From: RFQD01 sp049314515
GTDB lineage: Bacteria; Actinomycetota; Actinomycetes; Actinomycetales; Microbacteriaceae
Reading direction: 5' to 3'
NCBI GenBank assembly: GCA_049314515.1
Contig: JBMOEY010000061.1
Span: 1-8,643, forward strand
Length of the DNA stretch: 8,643 bases
Shown here: piece after piece, positions 1-6,871 of the stretch
Layout: each line of letters starts with the position of its first letter
How positions within the stretch are numbered: position 1 is the first letter of the stretch
Position numbers and translations under genes: made by a program
The notes under the pieces: model-generated
Told to the model about the DNA's origin: nothing
Databases searched by the model: none
Seen by the model: only the letters and a program-made list of their open reading frames with translations

Positions 1-1082
1 GACTTCGCGAGAAATCGACTGACCCACTCACTTGAGGTTGCCCAAGTTGGTCGGAACTTGCGGGCAGTCTCAAACTTGACCCCGACGTGGTTGACACGGC
101 CTGCTTGGCCCACGACATCGGGCATCCACCTTTTGGTCACAATGGTGAACGCGCATTGAACGAGTGGGCGGAGAGCGCAGGTGGATTCGAAGGTAACGCG
201 CAAACACTGCGTTTGTTAACTCGCCTCGAGCCGAAGGTATTCTCACCCGATGGGCGTTCATTCGGTCTGAACCTCACGCGTGCGAGTCTCGACGCGAGCA
301 CAAAGTATCCGTGGCCAATTCAGCAGGCAGCGACCGATCCGGCCGGACGCATCAAGTTCGGCTTTTACGCGGACGACATCGAAGCATTTGACTGGTTACG
401 CAAAGGAGCCCCGGGGCGTGTCAAATGCATCGAGGCGCAGGTGATGGACTTTTCCGATGACGTTGCGTATTCCGTGCACGATTTTGAGGACGCAATTGTG
501 AACGGGTTCATCGACGCGCGCGAACTCGGCGCCCGAGTCAATCACGACGCCCTCGTTGATCAGATGTTCGAGTGGATTGGCGGGGAATTCAGCCACGACG
601 AGCTCATCGCAGCCTTCGACCGGCTCGACAATTTGGATGCGTGGCTCGACTCCTTCGACGCATCCCGCGCGTCTCAAGCGCAACTCAAAAACCTCACGTC
701 GCAGCTCATTGGTCGGTTCTGTCACGCCGCTGTTCACGCGACGCGAGAAAGCTACCCCTCGACCCAACTGCAACGTTTCAATGCTGGCGTGGTCGTTCCA
801 CGCGATTACCTCGCTGAAATTGCCGTGTTGAAGGGAATCGTTGCTGCGTTCGTTATGGTCACAAATTCTCGACAACCGATTTACGCGATGCAACGGGAGG
901 TGCTCACGGAACTCGCAACACGTCTCTATGACACGGGTTCCGAACACCTCGACCGAGCTTTCGCTGATGACTGGAAAGTGGCCTCCGATGATACGGCTCG
1001 AATGCGCGTTGTTGTCGATCAAGTCGCGAGCCTGACGGATCAATCAGCATTCGCATGGCATGAACGAGTGGTGGGCCGATAA
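1..1082 (+). CDS. dgt: Deoxyguanosinetriphosphate triphosphohydrolase (dGTPase), 5' partial, apparent frameshift
   Basis: HD-superfamily enzyme that splits dGTP, and often other dNTPs, into the deoxynucleoside and triphosphate, trimming the dNTP pool in the cytoplasm. Bases 1-60 in frame 1 encode DFARNRLTHSLEVAQVGRNL, the conserved block carrying the first metal-ligand His (codon 25-27). The rest of the family sequence lies in frame 3 up to the TAA at 1080-1082: LDPDVVDTACLAHDIGHPP with the HD pair at about 111-116, then FGHNGE, GFEGNAQTLRL, and the FSDDVAYSVHD block at about 450-482 with later ligands. Frame 1 ends at TGA 157-159 and frame 3 has TGA at 33-35, so no single frame covers both blocks. 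One base appears lost near 60. The GTG at 87 lies inside the conserved domain and is not a natural start. Roughly 60 N-terminal residues lie left of the window. The stop abuts the dnaG start, so the two are probably co-transcribed. Family assignment is secure; intactness is not. Confidence 0.9.
55..66 (+). other. Probable 1-base deletion (frameshift site) in dgt
   Basis: Reading passes from frame 1 (VGRNL, ending at base 60) to frame 3 (AGSLKLDPDVV, from base 60) in the context aacttgcgggcag. A -1 reading leaves eight residues between the conserved R and the DPD motif, which matches my recollection of the family spacing; a +2 reading leaves seven. One missing G, giving ttggcggg, would restore the frame. 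There is no long homopolymer or recognisable slippery heptamer, so programmed frameshifting looks unlikely. A real mutation or a sequence error are both possible. Confidence 0.8.
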
Positions 1083-2912
1083 ATGGCCGGAAGAATCCGC
1101 CAAGCCGACATCGAAGAGCTGAAGTCGCGAGTGAACATCGCAGACATCGTTGGCGATCATGTGTCGCTGAAGAATGCGGGCGTGGGTTCTCTCAAGGGAC
1201 TGTGCCCCTTTCACGACGAACGTAGCCCGAGCTTTCACGTTCGCCCGGGAGTCGGGTACTACCACTGCTTTGGTTGTGGTGAAAGCGGGGACGTTTTCTC
1301 TTTTGTGCAAAAAATGGATCACCTGTCGTTTACCGAGACGATCGAGCGACTCGCCGAGCGCATCGGCTTTGAGCTGCACTACGAAGAGGGGAGCGGCGCA
1401 GATTCGCAGAGGGGGTCGCGTGTGCGCATCCTCGCGGCAAATCACGCCGCCCAAGCGTTTTATATCGAACAACTCGGGTCACCTGAAGCGGCAACCGGGC
1501 GGACGTTTCTCGGCGAACGCGGTTTCGACAAAGCGGCTGCGGAAACTTTCGGAATTGGATACGCCCCCAAGGGTTGGAATGGATTGCGTGACGCACTTCG
1601 AGCGAGAGGCTTCAGCGATGAGGAGATGCAACTTGCCGGTCTCGTCTCCAGTGGCGACAAGGGTGTTTATGACCGCTTTCGTGGGCGTCTCGTATGGCCG
1701 ATTCGCGACGTCACAGGTCAAACCATTGGTTTTGGCGCGAGAAAACTCTATGACGATGACAAAGGACCGAAATATCTCAATACCCCGGAGACACCGGTCT
1801 ATCACAAGTCGCAGGTGCTCTACGGGCTTGATCTCGCGAAACGGGACATCGCTAAGTCACGACAAGTTGTCGTCGTAGAGGGATACACCGACGTCATGGC
1901 GGCACACCTCTCGGGCGTCACGACGGCCATTGCGACATGTGGCACGGCGTTCGGAGTCGAACACATCAAAATCATCCGGCGGATCATGGGCGACGACTCG
2001 GGGCTCGGTTCAGTGATTTTCACGTTCGACCCCGACGCTGCTGGGCAAAAAGCAGCTCTCCGAGCATTCAGCGAGGAACAAAGATTTGCCGCTGCGACCT
2101 TTGTTGCCGTTGCACCGGAGGGGCTCGACCCGTGCGACTTGCGCCTCGGTCGTGGTGAGCAAGCCGTGCGAGAGTTGATTGAGAACAAAGTTCCCATGTT
2201 TGAATTCGTCATACGCCAAGTGGTGTCTCGTTACGACCTCGACACGGTCGAGGGGCGAGTGGCCGCACTGCGGGAGGCAGCCCCCATTGTGGCCGATATT
2301 CGGGATGCCTCACTCAAGCCTGGCTACACAAGGGAACTCGCGCGAATTACCGGTGTCGAGGTCGCGGAGGCGCAAGCCGCAGTTGCGCGAGGTGGGACTC
2401 GAAGTGGAACCCGAGGTGACTCGACGGGCCAAGCTAGCCTCCCGGAACCGGTTACCTTGGCGGATGATCCGTCGACACGCATGGAGCGCGATGCCGTGAT
2501 GGCGATGCTTCAAATGCCGGCGGACGTCGGTCTTGAACTACTTGCGGAAGCCGCGACGAGTTTCATGTCGAACTCGAATTTGTCAGTGATTCGGGATGCC
2601 ATCGGAGCGAATCAAGCGCAATTCGATAAGCAAACCTGGATTGAGAGCATCTCTGCTGACGTGCCAGATTACCTCCGTGCGCTTGTCATGCAGTTAGCCG
2701 TCGCGCCATTGCCGGAGCGTGGCGAGAAAGAGATGTCGGTGTATGCGCGCGCCATCGTTGTCGCGCTCGTGGAGCGTGACGTCGTTCGACGCAAGTCGGA
2801 CCTTGTGAGCCGCATGCAACGGCTCGACTCCTCCTCGACGGACGAATCACGAGACATTCAACAGCAACTCGTTTCGCTGGAAGCAAAGCGACGGCGACTT
2901 CGAGATGAGTAG
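1083..2912 (+). CDS. dnaG: DNA primase DnaG
   Basis: Synthesises the RNA primers for replication in partnership with the DnaB helicase. The 609-residue protein is close to the usual length for the family. The N-terminal CHC2 zinc finger is visible as C41-P-F-H44 and C62-F-G-C65. The catalytic core follows, with the DRFRGRLVWPI block around residues 197-207 and the GFGAR and KYLNTPETP motifs around 217-238. The TOPRIM metal site comes next: VVEGYTDVM with E266 and D270, and FDPDAAG with D316 and D318. A low-complexity Gly/Arg/Ser/Thr linker at about 436-450 leads to the helical C-terminal domain (about 465-609) expected to bind DnaB. The ATG follows the dgt TAA directly (TAAATG) and has no clear Shine-Dalgarno, so translation is probably coupled to dgt. 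If the dgt frameshift is real, that coupling could be weakened. All catalytic residues I can check are present. Confidence 0.98.
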   Translation: MAGRIRQADIEELKSRVNIADIVGDHVSLKNAGVGSLKGLCPFHDERSPSFHVRPGVGYYHCFGCGESGDVFSFVQKMDHLSFTETIERLAERIGFELHYEEGSGADSQRGSRVRILAANHAAQAFYIEQLGSPEAATGRTFLGERGFDKAAAETFGIGYAPKGWNGLRDALRARGFSDEEMQLAGLVSSGDKGVYDRFRGRLVWPIRDVTGQTIGFGARKLYDDDKGPKYLNTPETPVYHKSQVLYGLDLAKRDIAKSRQVVVVEGYTDVMAAHLSGVTTAIATCGTAFGVEHIKIIRRIMGDDSGLGSVIFTFDPDAAGQKAALRAFSEEQRFAAATFVAVAPEGLDPCDLRLGRGEQAVRELIENKVPMFEFVIRQVVSRYDLDTVEGRVAALREAAPIVADIRDASLKPGYTRELARITGVEVAEAQAAVARGGTRSGTRGDSTGQASLPEPVTLADDPSTRMERDAVMAMLQMPADVGLELLAEAATSFMSNSNLSVIRDAIGANQAQFDKQTWIESISADVPDYLRALVMQLAVAPLPERGEKEMSVYARAIVVALVERDVVRRKSDLVSRMQRLDSSSTDESRDIQQQLVSLEAKRRRLRDE

Positions 2913-3945
2913 CGGCGATGCTTTTGACGGAGATGGCGAGCTTCATGGCGGCTCGTTTGAAGCCCAACATCGGATCATCGCCAGCGAGGAACCCCCCGAC
3001 CTTCCGCGCGTGGCAAGCGAATCTGGTCCGGTCTCGATCGCTCCTCGGCAGGCGGAGATATTCGCCAAAGCCGTAACTCACGGTGGTGGCACGTTGATAG
3101 ATCTCGACAATTCGACGCGCGGGCTCATCTGGTTGTCAAACTCACGGGTTGAAGAGCTCGACGACGTGTTGACGGCGCAACCGCAACTGAGTTGGGTGCA
3201 ATTACCGTGGGCCGGAGTTGATGCCTTCTCCTCGGTACTCCGCCGTCACATGCGACCCGACTTGATTTTCACTAGCGCAAAAGGATGCTTCGCTCAGCCC
3301 GTCGCCGAACACGCGGTGATGCTGGCGCTGAGTCTGCTGCGCTACATTCCCCGGCGGGCCCGCGCGACGTCGTGGGACAGCACGTTTCTCGGAATTTCTT
3401 TGTACCGCAAAAACGTCGTGTTAGTAGGCGGTGGTGGCATTGCTCGCGAGATCATTCGGCTGCTCGCACCGTTTGACACACATGTGACCGTGGTTCGCCG
3501 ACTCGGAACCGGTGTTTCGGGGGCACATCTCACCGTTACTTCTGATCGATTGAACGACGTGCTTCCTTCGGCAGATGTGGTGTTTATCGTCGCCGCGTCG
3601 ACAGAAGAGACTCGCCATCTGATCGGCACCCCACAACTCGCGCTCATGAAATCGACGGCTGCCCTTGTGAACGTCGCCCGCGGCGCTATCGTCGATTCGG
3701 CGGCGCTCGTGGAATCGCTCGCGGCGGGACATCTCGTTGGCGCGGCAACGGATGTCACCGAACCGGAACCTCTTCCCGACGGGCATCCATTGTGGACTGC
3801 ACCAAATATGTTGATTACGCCACACATGGCCGATACGCCCGAGATGACGGGTCCTTTGCTGGCGGAACGCGTGCGACGCAATGTCACCGCATTTGTGCGT
3901 GGCGAGCAACTCGAAGGCGTTGTTAATCCACTGCTGGGCTACTAA
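2905..3945 (+). CDS. D-isomer-specific 2-hydroxyacid dehydrogenase, NAD(P)-binding
   Basis: Oxidoreductase interconverting a D-2-hydroxyacid and a 2-oxoacid with NAD(P); the substrate cannot be told from sequence. The 346-residue product has a substrate-side domain with WVQLPWAGVDAF (97-108) and TSAKGCFAQPVAEH (123-136). A Rossmann domain follows with VVLVGGGGIAREI (171-183). The catalytic triad of the family is visible: R259 in VNVARG, E288 in the DVTEPEP block, and H307 in LITPH. The ATG overlaps the end of dnaG by 8 bases, which suggests translational coupling. Residues 1-35 are Asp/Glu/Gly-rich and look unlike the domain. The only other in-frame start before the domain is GTG at 3010 (V36), which has no well-placed ribosome site, so I kept 2905. 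It is the last gene of the dgt-dnaG run before the tRNA. Confidence 0.92.
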   Translation: MSSGDAFDGDGELHGGSFEAQHRIIASEEPPDLPRVASESGPVSIAPRQAEIFAKAVTHGGGTLIDLDNSTRGLIWLSNSRVEELDDVLTAQPQLSWVQLPWAGVDAFSSVLRRHMRPDLIFTSAKGCFAQPVAEHAVMLALSLLRYIPRRARATSWDSTFLGISLYRKNVVLVGGGGIAREIIRLLAPFDTHVTVVRRLGTGVSGAHLTVTSDRLNDVLPSADVVFIVAASTEETRHLIGTPQLALMKSTAALVNVARGAIVDSAALVESLAAGHLVGAATDVTEPEPLPDGHPLWTAPNMLITPHMADTPEMTGPLLAERVRRNVTAFVRGEQLEGVVNPLLGY

Positions 3946-3957
3946 TCGACGGATTAT

Positions 3958-3986
3958 TTGCCAGGTGCCCAGAGTGCTAATGTAGT
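3958..3986 (+). promoter_or_regulatory. Probable promoter of tRNA-Asn (and azlCD)
   Basis: In the 60-base gap before the tRNA, TTGCCA (3958-3963) is separated by 17 bases from TGTAGT (3981-3986). An overlapping alternative is an extended -10, TGC-TAATGT (3975-3983). Either places the transcript start about 12-20 bases before the tRNA. The choice of hexamer is uncertain. Confidence 0.5.
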
Positions 3987-4005
3987 TGTCGCCCGAAAGG
4001 TGTAA

Positions 4006-4078
4006 TCCTCGATAGCTCAATTGGCAGAGCAGCCGGCTGTTAACCGGCAGGTTCTTGGTTCGAGTCCAAGTCGGGGAG
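4006..4078 (+). tRNA. tRNA-Asn (anticodon GTT)
   Basis: A complete cloverleaf can be drawn by hand. The acceptor strands are TCCTCGA (4006-4012) and TCGGGGA (4071-4077), with one T-G wobble. The D stem is GCTC/GAGC (4015-4018 with 4027-4030). The anticodon stem is GCCGG/CCGGC (4032-4036 with 4044-4048) around loop CTGTTAA, giving anticodon GTT at 4039-4041. The variable loop is AGGTT. The T stem is CTTGG/CCAAG with loop TTCGAGT. Discriminator base G at 4078 agrees with asparagine identity. The 3' CCA is not encoded (GCAG follows), so it must be added after transcription. Confidence 0.97.
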
Positions 4079-4085
4079 CAGTGTT

Positions 4086-4100
4086 GGAAGGAGAATGGTG
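4086..4100 (+). promoter_or_regulatory. Ribosome binding site deciding the azlC start
   Basis: GGAAGGAG (4086-4093) is the strongest Shine-Dalgarno in the window. It lies 1 base from the ATG at 4095 and 4 bases from the in-frame GTG at 4098. The spacing favours GTG as the true start, which would remove one residue from AzlC. Confidence 0.6.
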
Positions 4101-4865
4101 GCATTCTCTGAATCTGAAAGAGTGGCTCTTCGTGCCGGCATTGCCGTCGGTGTCGCAGTGTCCACGTATGGATTTTCATTTGGGGCGCTGAGTGTTGCAT
4201 CGGGCCTCGATATCTGGCAAACCTGCGTATTGAGCCTGATTCTTTTTTCGGGCGGTTCGCAGTTCGCTGTGGTGGGCGTACTCGCTTCTGGTGGGGTAGC
4301 CGCCGGATGGACAGCTATCGCGTCGAGTGCATTCTTGGGTCTGCGCAACGGGATATATTCCATCCGAATGGCGCCGATCGTAGGCACGTCACCGTGGCTG
4401 CGACCCGTGGCCGCTCAGCTGACAATCGATGAATCAACTGCGGTCGCACTAAACCAGGAAGAGGTTCGATCCCAAAGAGTCGGATTCTGGACAACTGGAA
4501 TCGCCGTTTATATCGGATGGAACCTGACCACGCTCGCTGGCGCCCTGGTCGGTAACATTCTCGGCGATGTCGATGGTCTCGGGCTCGACGCGGTCGCCGC
4601 GGCCGCATTCCTTGGTTTACTCTGGCCTCGATTGAAACAACTGCAAGCCGGCGTTGTTGCGGCGGCCTCCGCCCTACTCGCCACGATTTTGATTCCCTTC
4701 GCGCCCGCGGGAGTGCCGGTTCTTGCCGCCGCGGCCGTCGCAGTGTTGATTGGTCTGACGAATTGGTTCCGTCGCCGAGAATCAGACGCGGCGGTTCCGC
4801 AACCTGACGATGAGAGTCAACCCGGCGAGGTGCCCGGTTTGTCGAAAAATGGTGACGCATCATGA
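4095..4865 (+). CDS. azlC: AzlC family branched-chain amino acid exporter, large subunit
   Basis: Large membrane subunit of the AzlCD transporter, which in studied members exports branched-chain amino acids. The 256-residue protein opens with an AlaGly-rich first helix (about 12-35) containing YGFSFGALSVASGL. The family hallmark FSGGSQFAVVGVL (51-63) follows, then SSAFLGLRNGIYSIRMAP (77-94). Further hydrophobic segments lie at about 131-155, 160-178, 185-202 and 205-223. The tail is polar (FRRRESDAA onward) and probably cytoplasmic. The listed start is the ATG, but GTG at 4098 has better spacing to the ribosome site. The gene starts 16 bases after the tRNA and overlaps azlD by ATGA, so the two are translated together. 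Substrate is inferred from the family only. Confidence 0.93.
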   Translation: MVAFSESERVALRAGIAVGVAVSTYGFSFGALSVASGLDIWQTCVLSLILFSGGSQFAVVGVLASGGVAAGWTAIASSAFLGLRNGIYSIRMAPIVGTSPWLRPVAAQLTIDESTAVALNQEEVRSQRVGFWTTGIAVYIGWNLTTLAGALVGNILGDVDGLGLDAVAAAAFLGLLWPRLKQLQAGVVAAASALLATILIPFAPAGVPVLAAAAVAVLIGLTNWFRRRESDAAVPQPDDESQPGEVPGLSKNGDAS

Positions 4866-5176
4866 CCGTCTGGATTATCGTGCTGGTCGCCTCGGCCCTG
4901 TCGTTCGCGACGAAGTTCACCGGATATCTGGTTCCGCAGCGACTTCTGGAACATCCCACCGCGACACGTGTCGCCAATTTGTTAACCGTAGCCATGCTGT
5001 CGGCGCTTGTCGCAGTGCAGTCACTGAGCGTGGGTCAAGCCATTGAGTTGGATGCGCGCATCCCAGCCGTGCTCGTGGCAGCCGGGCTGTTCGCCCTGCG
5101 GGCTCCGTTCATCGTTGCGGTTGTTGTGGCGGGAGTTGTTGCCGCGGTTTTGCGTTTGCTTGGCTGGGCTGGCTAG
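4862..5176 (+). CDS. azlD: AzlD family branched-chain amino acid exporter, small subunit
   Basis: Small membrane partner of AzlC; both are needed for export in characterised systems. The 104-residue protein is of normal family length. It shows an N-terminal helix (about 2-19) leading into the conserved TKFTGYLVPQRLL (17-29), a second helix (37-56), and a hydrophobic C-terminal half (67-100) containing FALRAPF (77-83). The ATG sits inside the azlC stop as ATGA, a standard coupling overlap. The TAG at 5174-5176 forms the palindrome CTAG with the opposing def stop codon. Confidence 0.93.
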   Translation: MTVWIIVLVASALSFATKFTGYLVPQRLLEHPTATRVANLLTVAMLSALVAVQSLSVGQAIELDARIPAVLVAAGLFALRAPFIVAVVVAGVVAAVLRLLGWAG

Positions 5177-5736
5177 TCGTCGAGGTTGTCGACGCCCGGC
5201 ATCCAACTCGAGCCAGGTTTTCCCCAACCTTGTCGTCTCATGACTTTGTCCGCGGCCCGGTCGAACGGAGGGGCAAGTCGATCAACGTAGATCACACCGT
5301 TGAGGTGATCAAATTCGTGTTGCATGATTCGTGCGAACCAGCCGTCACAGTCGACTTGGTACGGTGTGCCGTCGACATCGAAAGCCCGCAGTAGGGAGGT
5401 CGTGGCACGTACGAGCGGGTATCGCTCACCGGGGAACGAGAGGCAGCCTTCCTCGTCGGCGGCGTCAGGATCGCGCACTTCGGTCGGGCTGATGAGAAGT
5501 TCCGGGTTGATGGCAACTCCACGACGTGCGACACCCTCCTGCGTGGGGTAGTCATAGACGAATACGCGCAACGGCACTCCGATTTGCGGGGCCGCGAGTC
5601 CGACGCCCGGAGCGGTATCCATGGTGTCAAACATGTCCTCGACGAGATCCTTCAATGACTGATCAAACGTGGTTACTGGATGCGCCACCATGTGAAGCAC
5701 GTCCTCGCCGTAGATGAGTATTGGGCGCACGGGCAT
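5173..5736 (-). CDS. def: Peptide deformylase
   Basis: Cytoplasmic metalloenzyme that removes the formyl group from the initiator Met of new proteins, the step before methionine aminopeptidase. All three family motifs are present in the 187-residue product: GVGLAAPQ (44-51), EGCLSFP (96-102, C98 a metal ligand) and QHEFDHLNG (139-147, H140 and H144 ligands, E141 catalytic). I chose the ATG at 5736 (MPVRPILIYG), because the usual start of the protein fold is there and a TACTCT -10-like box stands six bases before it. A longer frame reaches 5808, but its 24 extra residues look non-conserved and would run into the opposing transporter gene. It is convergent with azlD and divergent from the transporter. 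Confidence 0.96.
   Translation of the reverse strand: MPVRPILIYGEDVLHMVAHPVTTFDQSLKDLVEDMFDTMDTAPGVGLAAPQIGVPLRVFVYDYPTQEGVARRGVAINPELLISPTEVRDPDAADEEGCLSFPGERYPLVRATTSLLRAFDVDGTPYQVDCDGWFARIMQHEFDHLNGVIYVDRLAPPFDRAADKVMRRQGWGKPGSSWMPGVDNLDD
5178..5194. terminator. Weak hairpin at the azlD/def convergence
   Basis: CGTCGA (5178-5183), loop GGTTG, TCGACG (5189-5194) form a perfect 6-bp stem 2 bases after the azlD stop, inside the last codons of def. There is no T-tract on either strand. It is the only hairpin at the junction that I noticed, so it is listed as a possible U-less or bidirectional terminator. Confidence 0.2.
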
Positions 5737-5742
5737 ATATCC

Positions 5743-5748
5743 AGAGTA
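5743..5748 (-). promoter_or_regulatory. Putative leaderless -10 box of def
   Basis: On the minus strand TACTCT fits the TANNNT -10 consensus and ends exactly six bases (GGATAT) before the def ATG, so transcription would begin at or next to the A of the start codon. No good -35 is seen. GGAT could instead act as a poor ribosome site. Confidence 0.45.
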
Positions 5749-5764
5749 TCTTCTGGGCCGCGAG

Positions 5765-5770
5765 TAACCT
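5765..5770 (+). promoter_or_regulatory. Putative leaderless -10 box of the DMT transporter
   Basis: TAACCT fits TANNNT and ends six bases (GTAGTC) before the ATG at 5777. No Shine-Dalgarno precedes that ATG, which supports a leaderless start. No convincing -35 is present; the -35 region would fall on the def -10 box. Confidence 0.45.
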
Positions 5771-5776
5771 GTAGTC

Positions 5777-6793
5777 ATGCCTTTCGCAGCACATTTGGGC
5801 GACATCACAACATTGAGTGACTTGGCGAACTACATTCCGTTTGACGCTAAATCTCTCGTGGGCATCCCGTTTGCACTTGTCGGGGCAGTTTTCCTTTCTC
5901 TCGGAGCCCAGTTCCAGCATGCCGGCGTCGGACGCGTGGAATCGGACACTGCGCCCATTCCCCACGCTGACGCGCCTCAATCGGGACGCAAACCGAAGTT
6001 GAAGTTTTCTCAAATCGCCGCGTTATTGGCCAGACCGTCGTGGATGATCGGCACCGGCATGATCGGGCTCGCCATTGTTTTTCAATTGGTGAGTCTTGCC
6101 TACTCCCCACTCATCGTGGTTCAACCCATTGGCGCCGTTGCCCTCGTCATCACGGCAATTGTTAACTCTCGGGTGAGTCGTGTTCGATTGAACCGTATGT
6201 CAATTTTGGCCATCGCGCTCTGCGTCTCCGGAATCGGATTGTTTGTCACTATTGCGGCCTTTACGGCTCGTGATCGTCCACTTCATGATTTTGAACTATG
6301 GCTGATTGTCGGAATCATGGCGGTCGTACTCGCGGCGTTCGGTTCGATTTATCTCTTTGGTCGAGGTCACACTCGAGCAATTTGGTACATACTCGGGGCG
6401 GGCACGCTCTACGGTTTCGTTGCCACGTTGGCAAAAGTCGTCGTTCAAGGCATAGTGACCCAGACTATGACTCTTCAGTCGTGGGTGTGCTTGGTGTTTT
6501 TGCTGTTGGGAACGGGTCTCGGTGCACTGTTTGTTCAGAATGCATACTCTTCCGGCCCGCCTGATTTAGTTATCGCGGGGCTCACGGTAATTGACCCCAT
6601 CGTGGCCGTCACGATTGGCATCGTCATCCTTCAAGAAGCCGCCCAAGCGGGACCACTTGAAATTCTGGCGTTTTTGGGTGCCGGACTACTCGCGATTGTT
6701 GGCGTATTTTTGCTTGCGCGTCACCATCCTCAGGCCCACCACGACGCCGATGATGCGACCGCCCAGCCGAGCGTCTCCGGCACCGTCACATAG
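5777..6793 (+). CDS. DMT-superfamily / NIPA-like membrane transporter
   Basis: Polytopic membrane protein of 338 residues with about nine or ten hydrophobic segments, at roughly 28-46, 90-109, 112-130, 141-161, 173-194, 202-225, 236-255, 265-285 and 294-314. The pattern RPSWMIGTGM (86-95), then AYSPLIVVQPIGAVALVI (108-125), and GLTVIDPIVAVTIG (268-281) matches the DMT superfamily. It resembles the NIPA branch, whose eukaryotic members move Mg2+. The substrate here is unknown; drug or metabolite export is also possible. A charged loop at 51-77 and a His/Asp-rich tail (RHHPQAHHDADD, 315-326) lie outside the membrane. The ATG at 5777 has no ribosome site and appears leaderless. A TTG at 5813 is an alternative but also lacks one. 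Divergent from def with 40 bases between start codons. Confidence 0.88.
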   Translation: MPFAAHLGDITTLSDLANYIPFDAKSLVGIPFALVGAVFLSLGAQFQHAGVGRVESDTAPIPHADAPQSGRKPKLKFSQIAALLARPSWMIGTGMIGLAIVFQLVSLAYSPLIVVQPIGAVALVITAIVNSRVSRVRLNRMSILAIALCVSGIGLFVTIAAFTARDRPLHDFELWLIVGIMAVVLAAFGSIYLFGRGHTRAIWYILGAGTLYGFVATLAKVVVQGIVTQTMTLQSWVCLVFLLLGTGLGALFVQNAYSSGPPDLVIAGLTVIDPIVAVTIGIVILQEAAQAGPLEILAFLGAGLLAIVGVFLLARHHPQAHHDADDATAQPSVSGTVT

Positions 6794-6805
6794 AAATCTT
6801 CCCGG

Positions 6806-6811
6806 TACAAT
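6806..6811 (+). promoter_or_regulatory. -10 box of the glycosyltransferase promoter
   Basis: TACAAT differs from the TATAAT consensus by one base. At 17-bp spacing the upstream hexamer is CCGTCA (6783-6788), a weak -35 match overlapping the end of the transporter gene. It implies a leader of about 68 bases before the TTG start. Confidence 0.5.
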
Positions 6812-6827
6812 CAAGTGTTCGCTCTGT

Positions 6828-6867
6828 GCGGGATGACTTTCCCGCCCCTTGGATTCGTTGAATCAAG
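6828..6867 (+). promoter_or_regulatory. Two tandem hairpins in the glycosyltransferase leader
   Basis: The first hairpin is GCGGGA (6828-6833), loop TGACTT, TCCCGC (6840-6845). The second has CTT-G-GATTC (6848-6856) pairing with GAATCAAG (6860-6867), loop GTT, one bulged G. They are two bases apart and lie between the likely promoter and the ribosome site. Neither is followed by a T-tract, so they look more like leader structure than a terminator of the transporter gene, although the latter cannot be excluded. Confidence 0.4.
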
Positions 6868-6871
6868 GTAA
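6833..6871 (+). CDS. Possible 12-codon leader peptide upstream of the glycosyltransferase
   Basis: ATG at 6833 opens a short frame, MTFPPLGFVESR, ending at TAA 6869-6871, 14 bases before the downstream TTG start. It spans the second hairpin and begins in the first. No clear Shine-Dalgarno precedes it and it could arise by chance; it is listed because of its position and its Pro-Pro pair. Confidence 0.2.
   Translation: MTFPPLGFVESR

Noticed and set aside
396..1043. Long minus-strand open frame opposite dgt
   Set aside because: The plus strand carries conserved dGTPase motifs and the minus-strand product shows no recognisable domain, so it is a shadow frame.
87..1082. GTG at 87 as a genuine dgt start
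   Set aside because: It lies inside the conserved DPDVVDTACLAHD block, and the block just upstream in frame 1 also belongs to the family.
3943..3959. TAATC-GACG-GATTA-TTT hairpin as a terminator after the dehydrogenase
   Set aside because: The stem is only 5 bp, AT-rich, with three Ts, and overlaps the tRNA promoter; too weak to call.
4006..4078. tRNA-Asn as an integration (att) site
   Set aside because: No integrase gene, no second copy of the tRNA 3' end and no foreign-looking genes nearby.
3421..4200. 259-codon minus-strand frame across the dehydrogenase, tRNA and azlC
   Set aside because: It runs through a perfect tRNA and two conserved genes; the translation is Arg/His/Cys-rich and unlike a real protein.
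4315..4995. 226-codon minus-strand frame opposite azlC and azlD
   Set aside because: Arg-rich low-quality translation opposite clear membrane proteins; a shadow of GC-rich codons.
5737..5808. Upstream extension of def to ATG 5808
   Set aside because: The extra 24 residues look non-conserved, overlap the divergent transporter's start, and 5736 gives the standard deformylase N-terminus.
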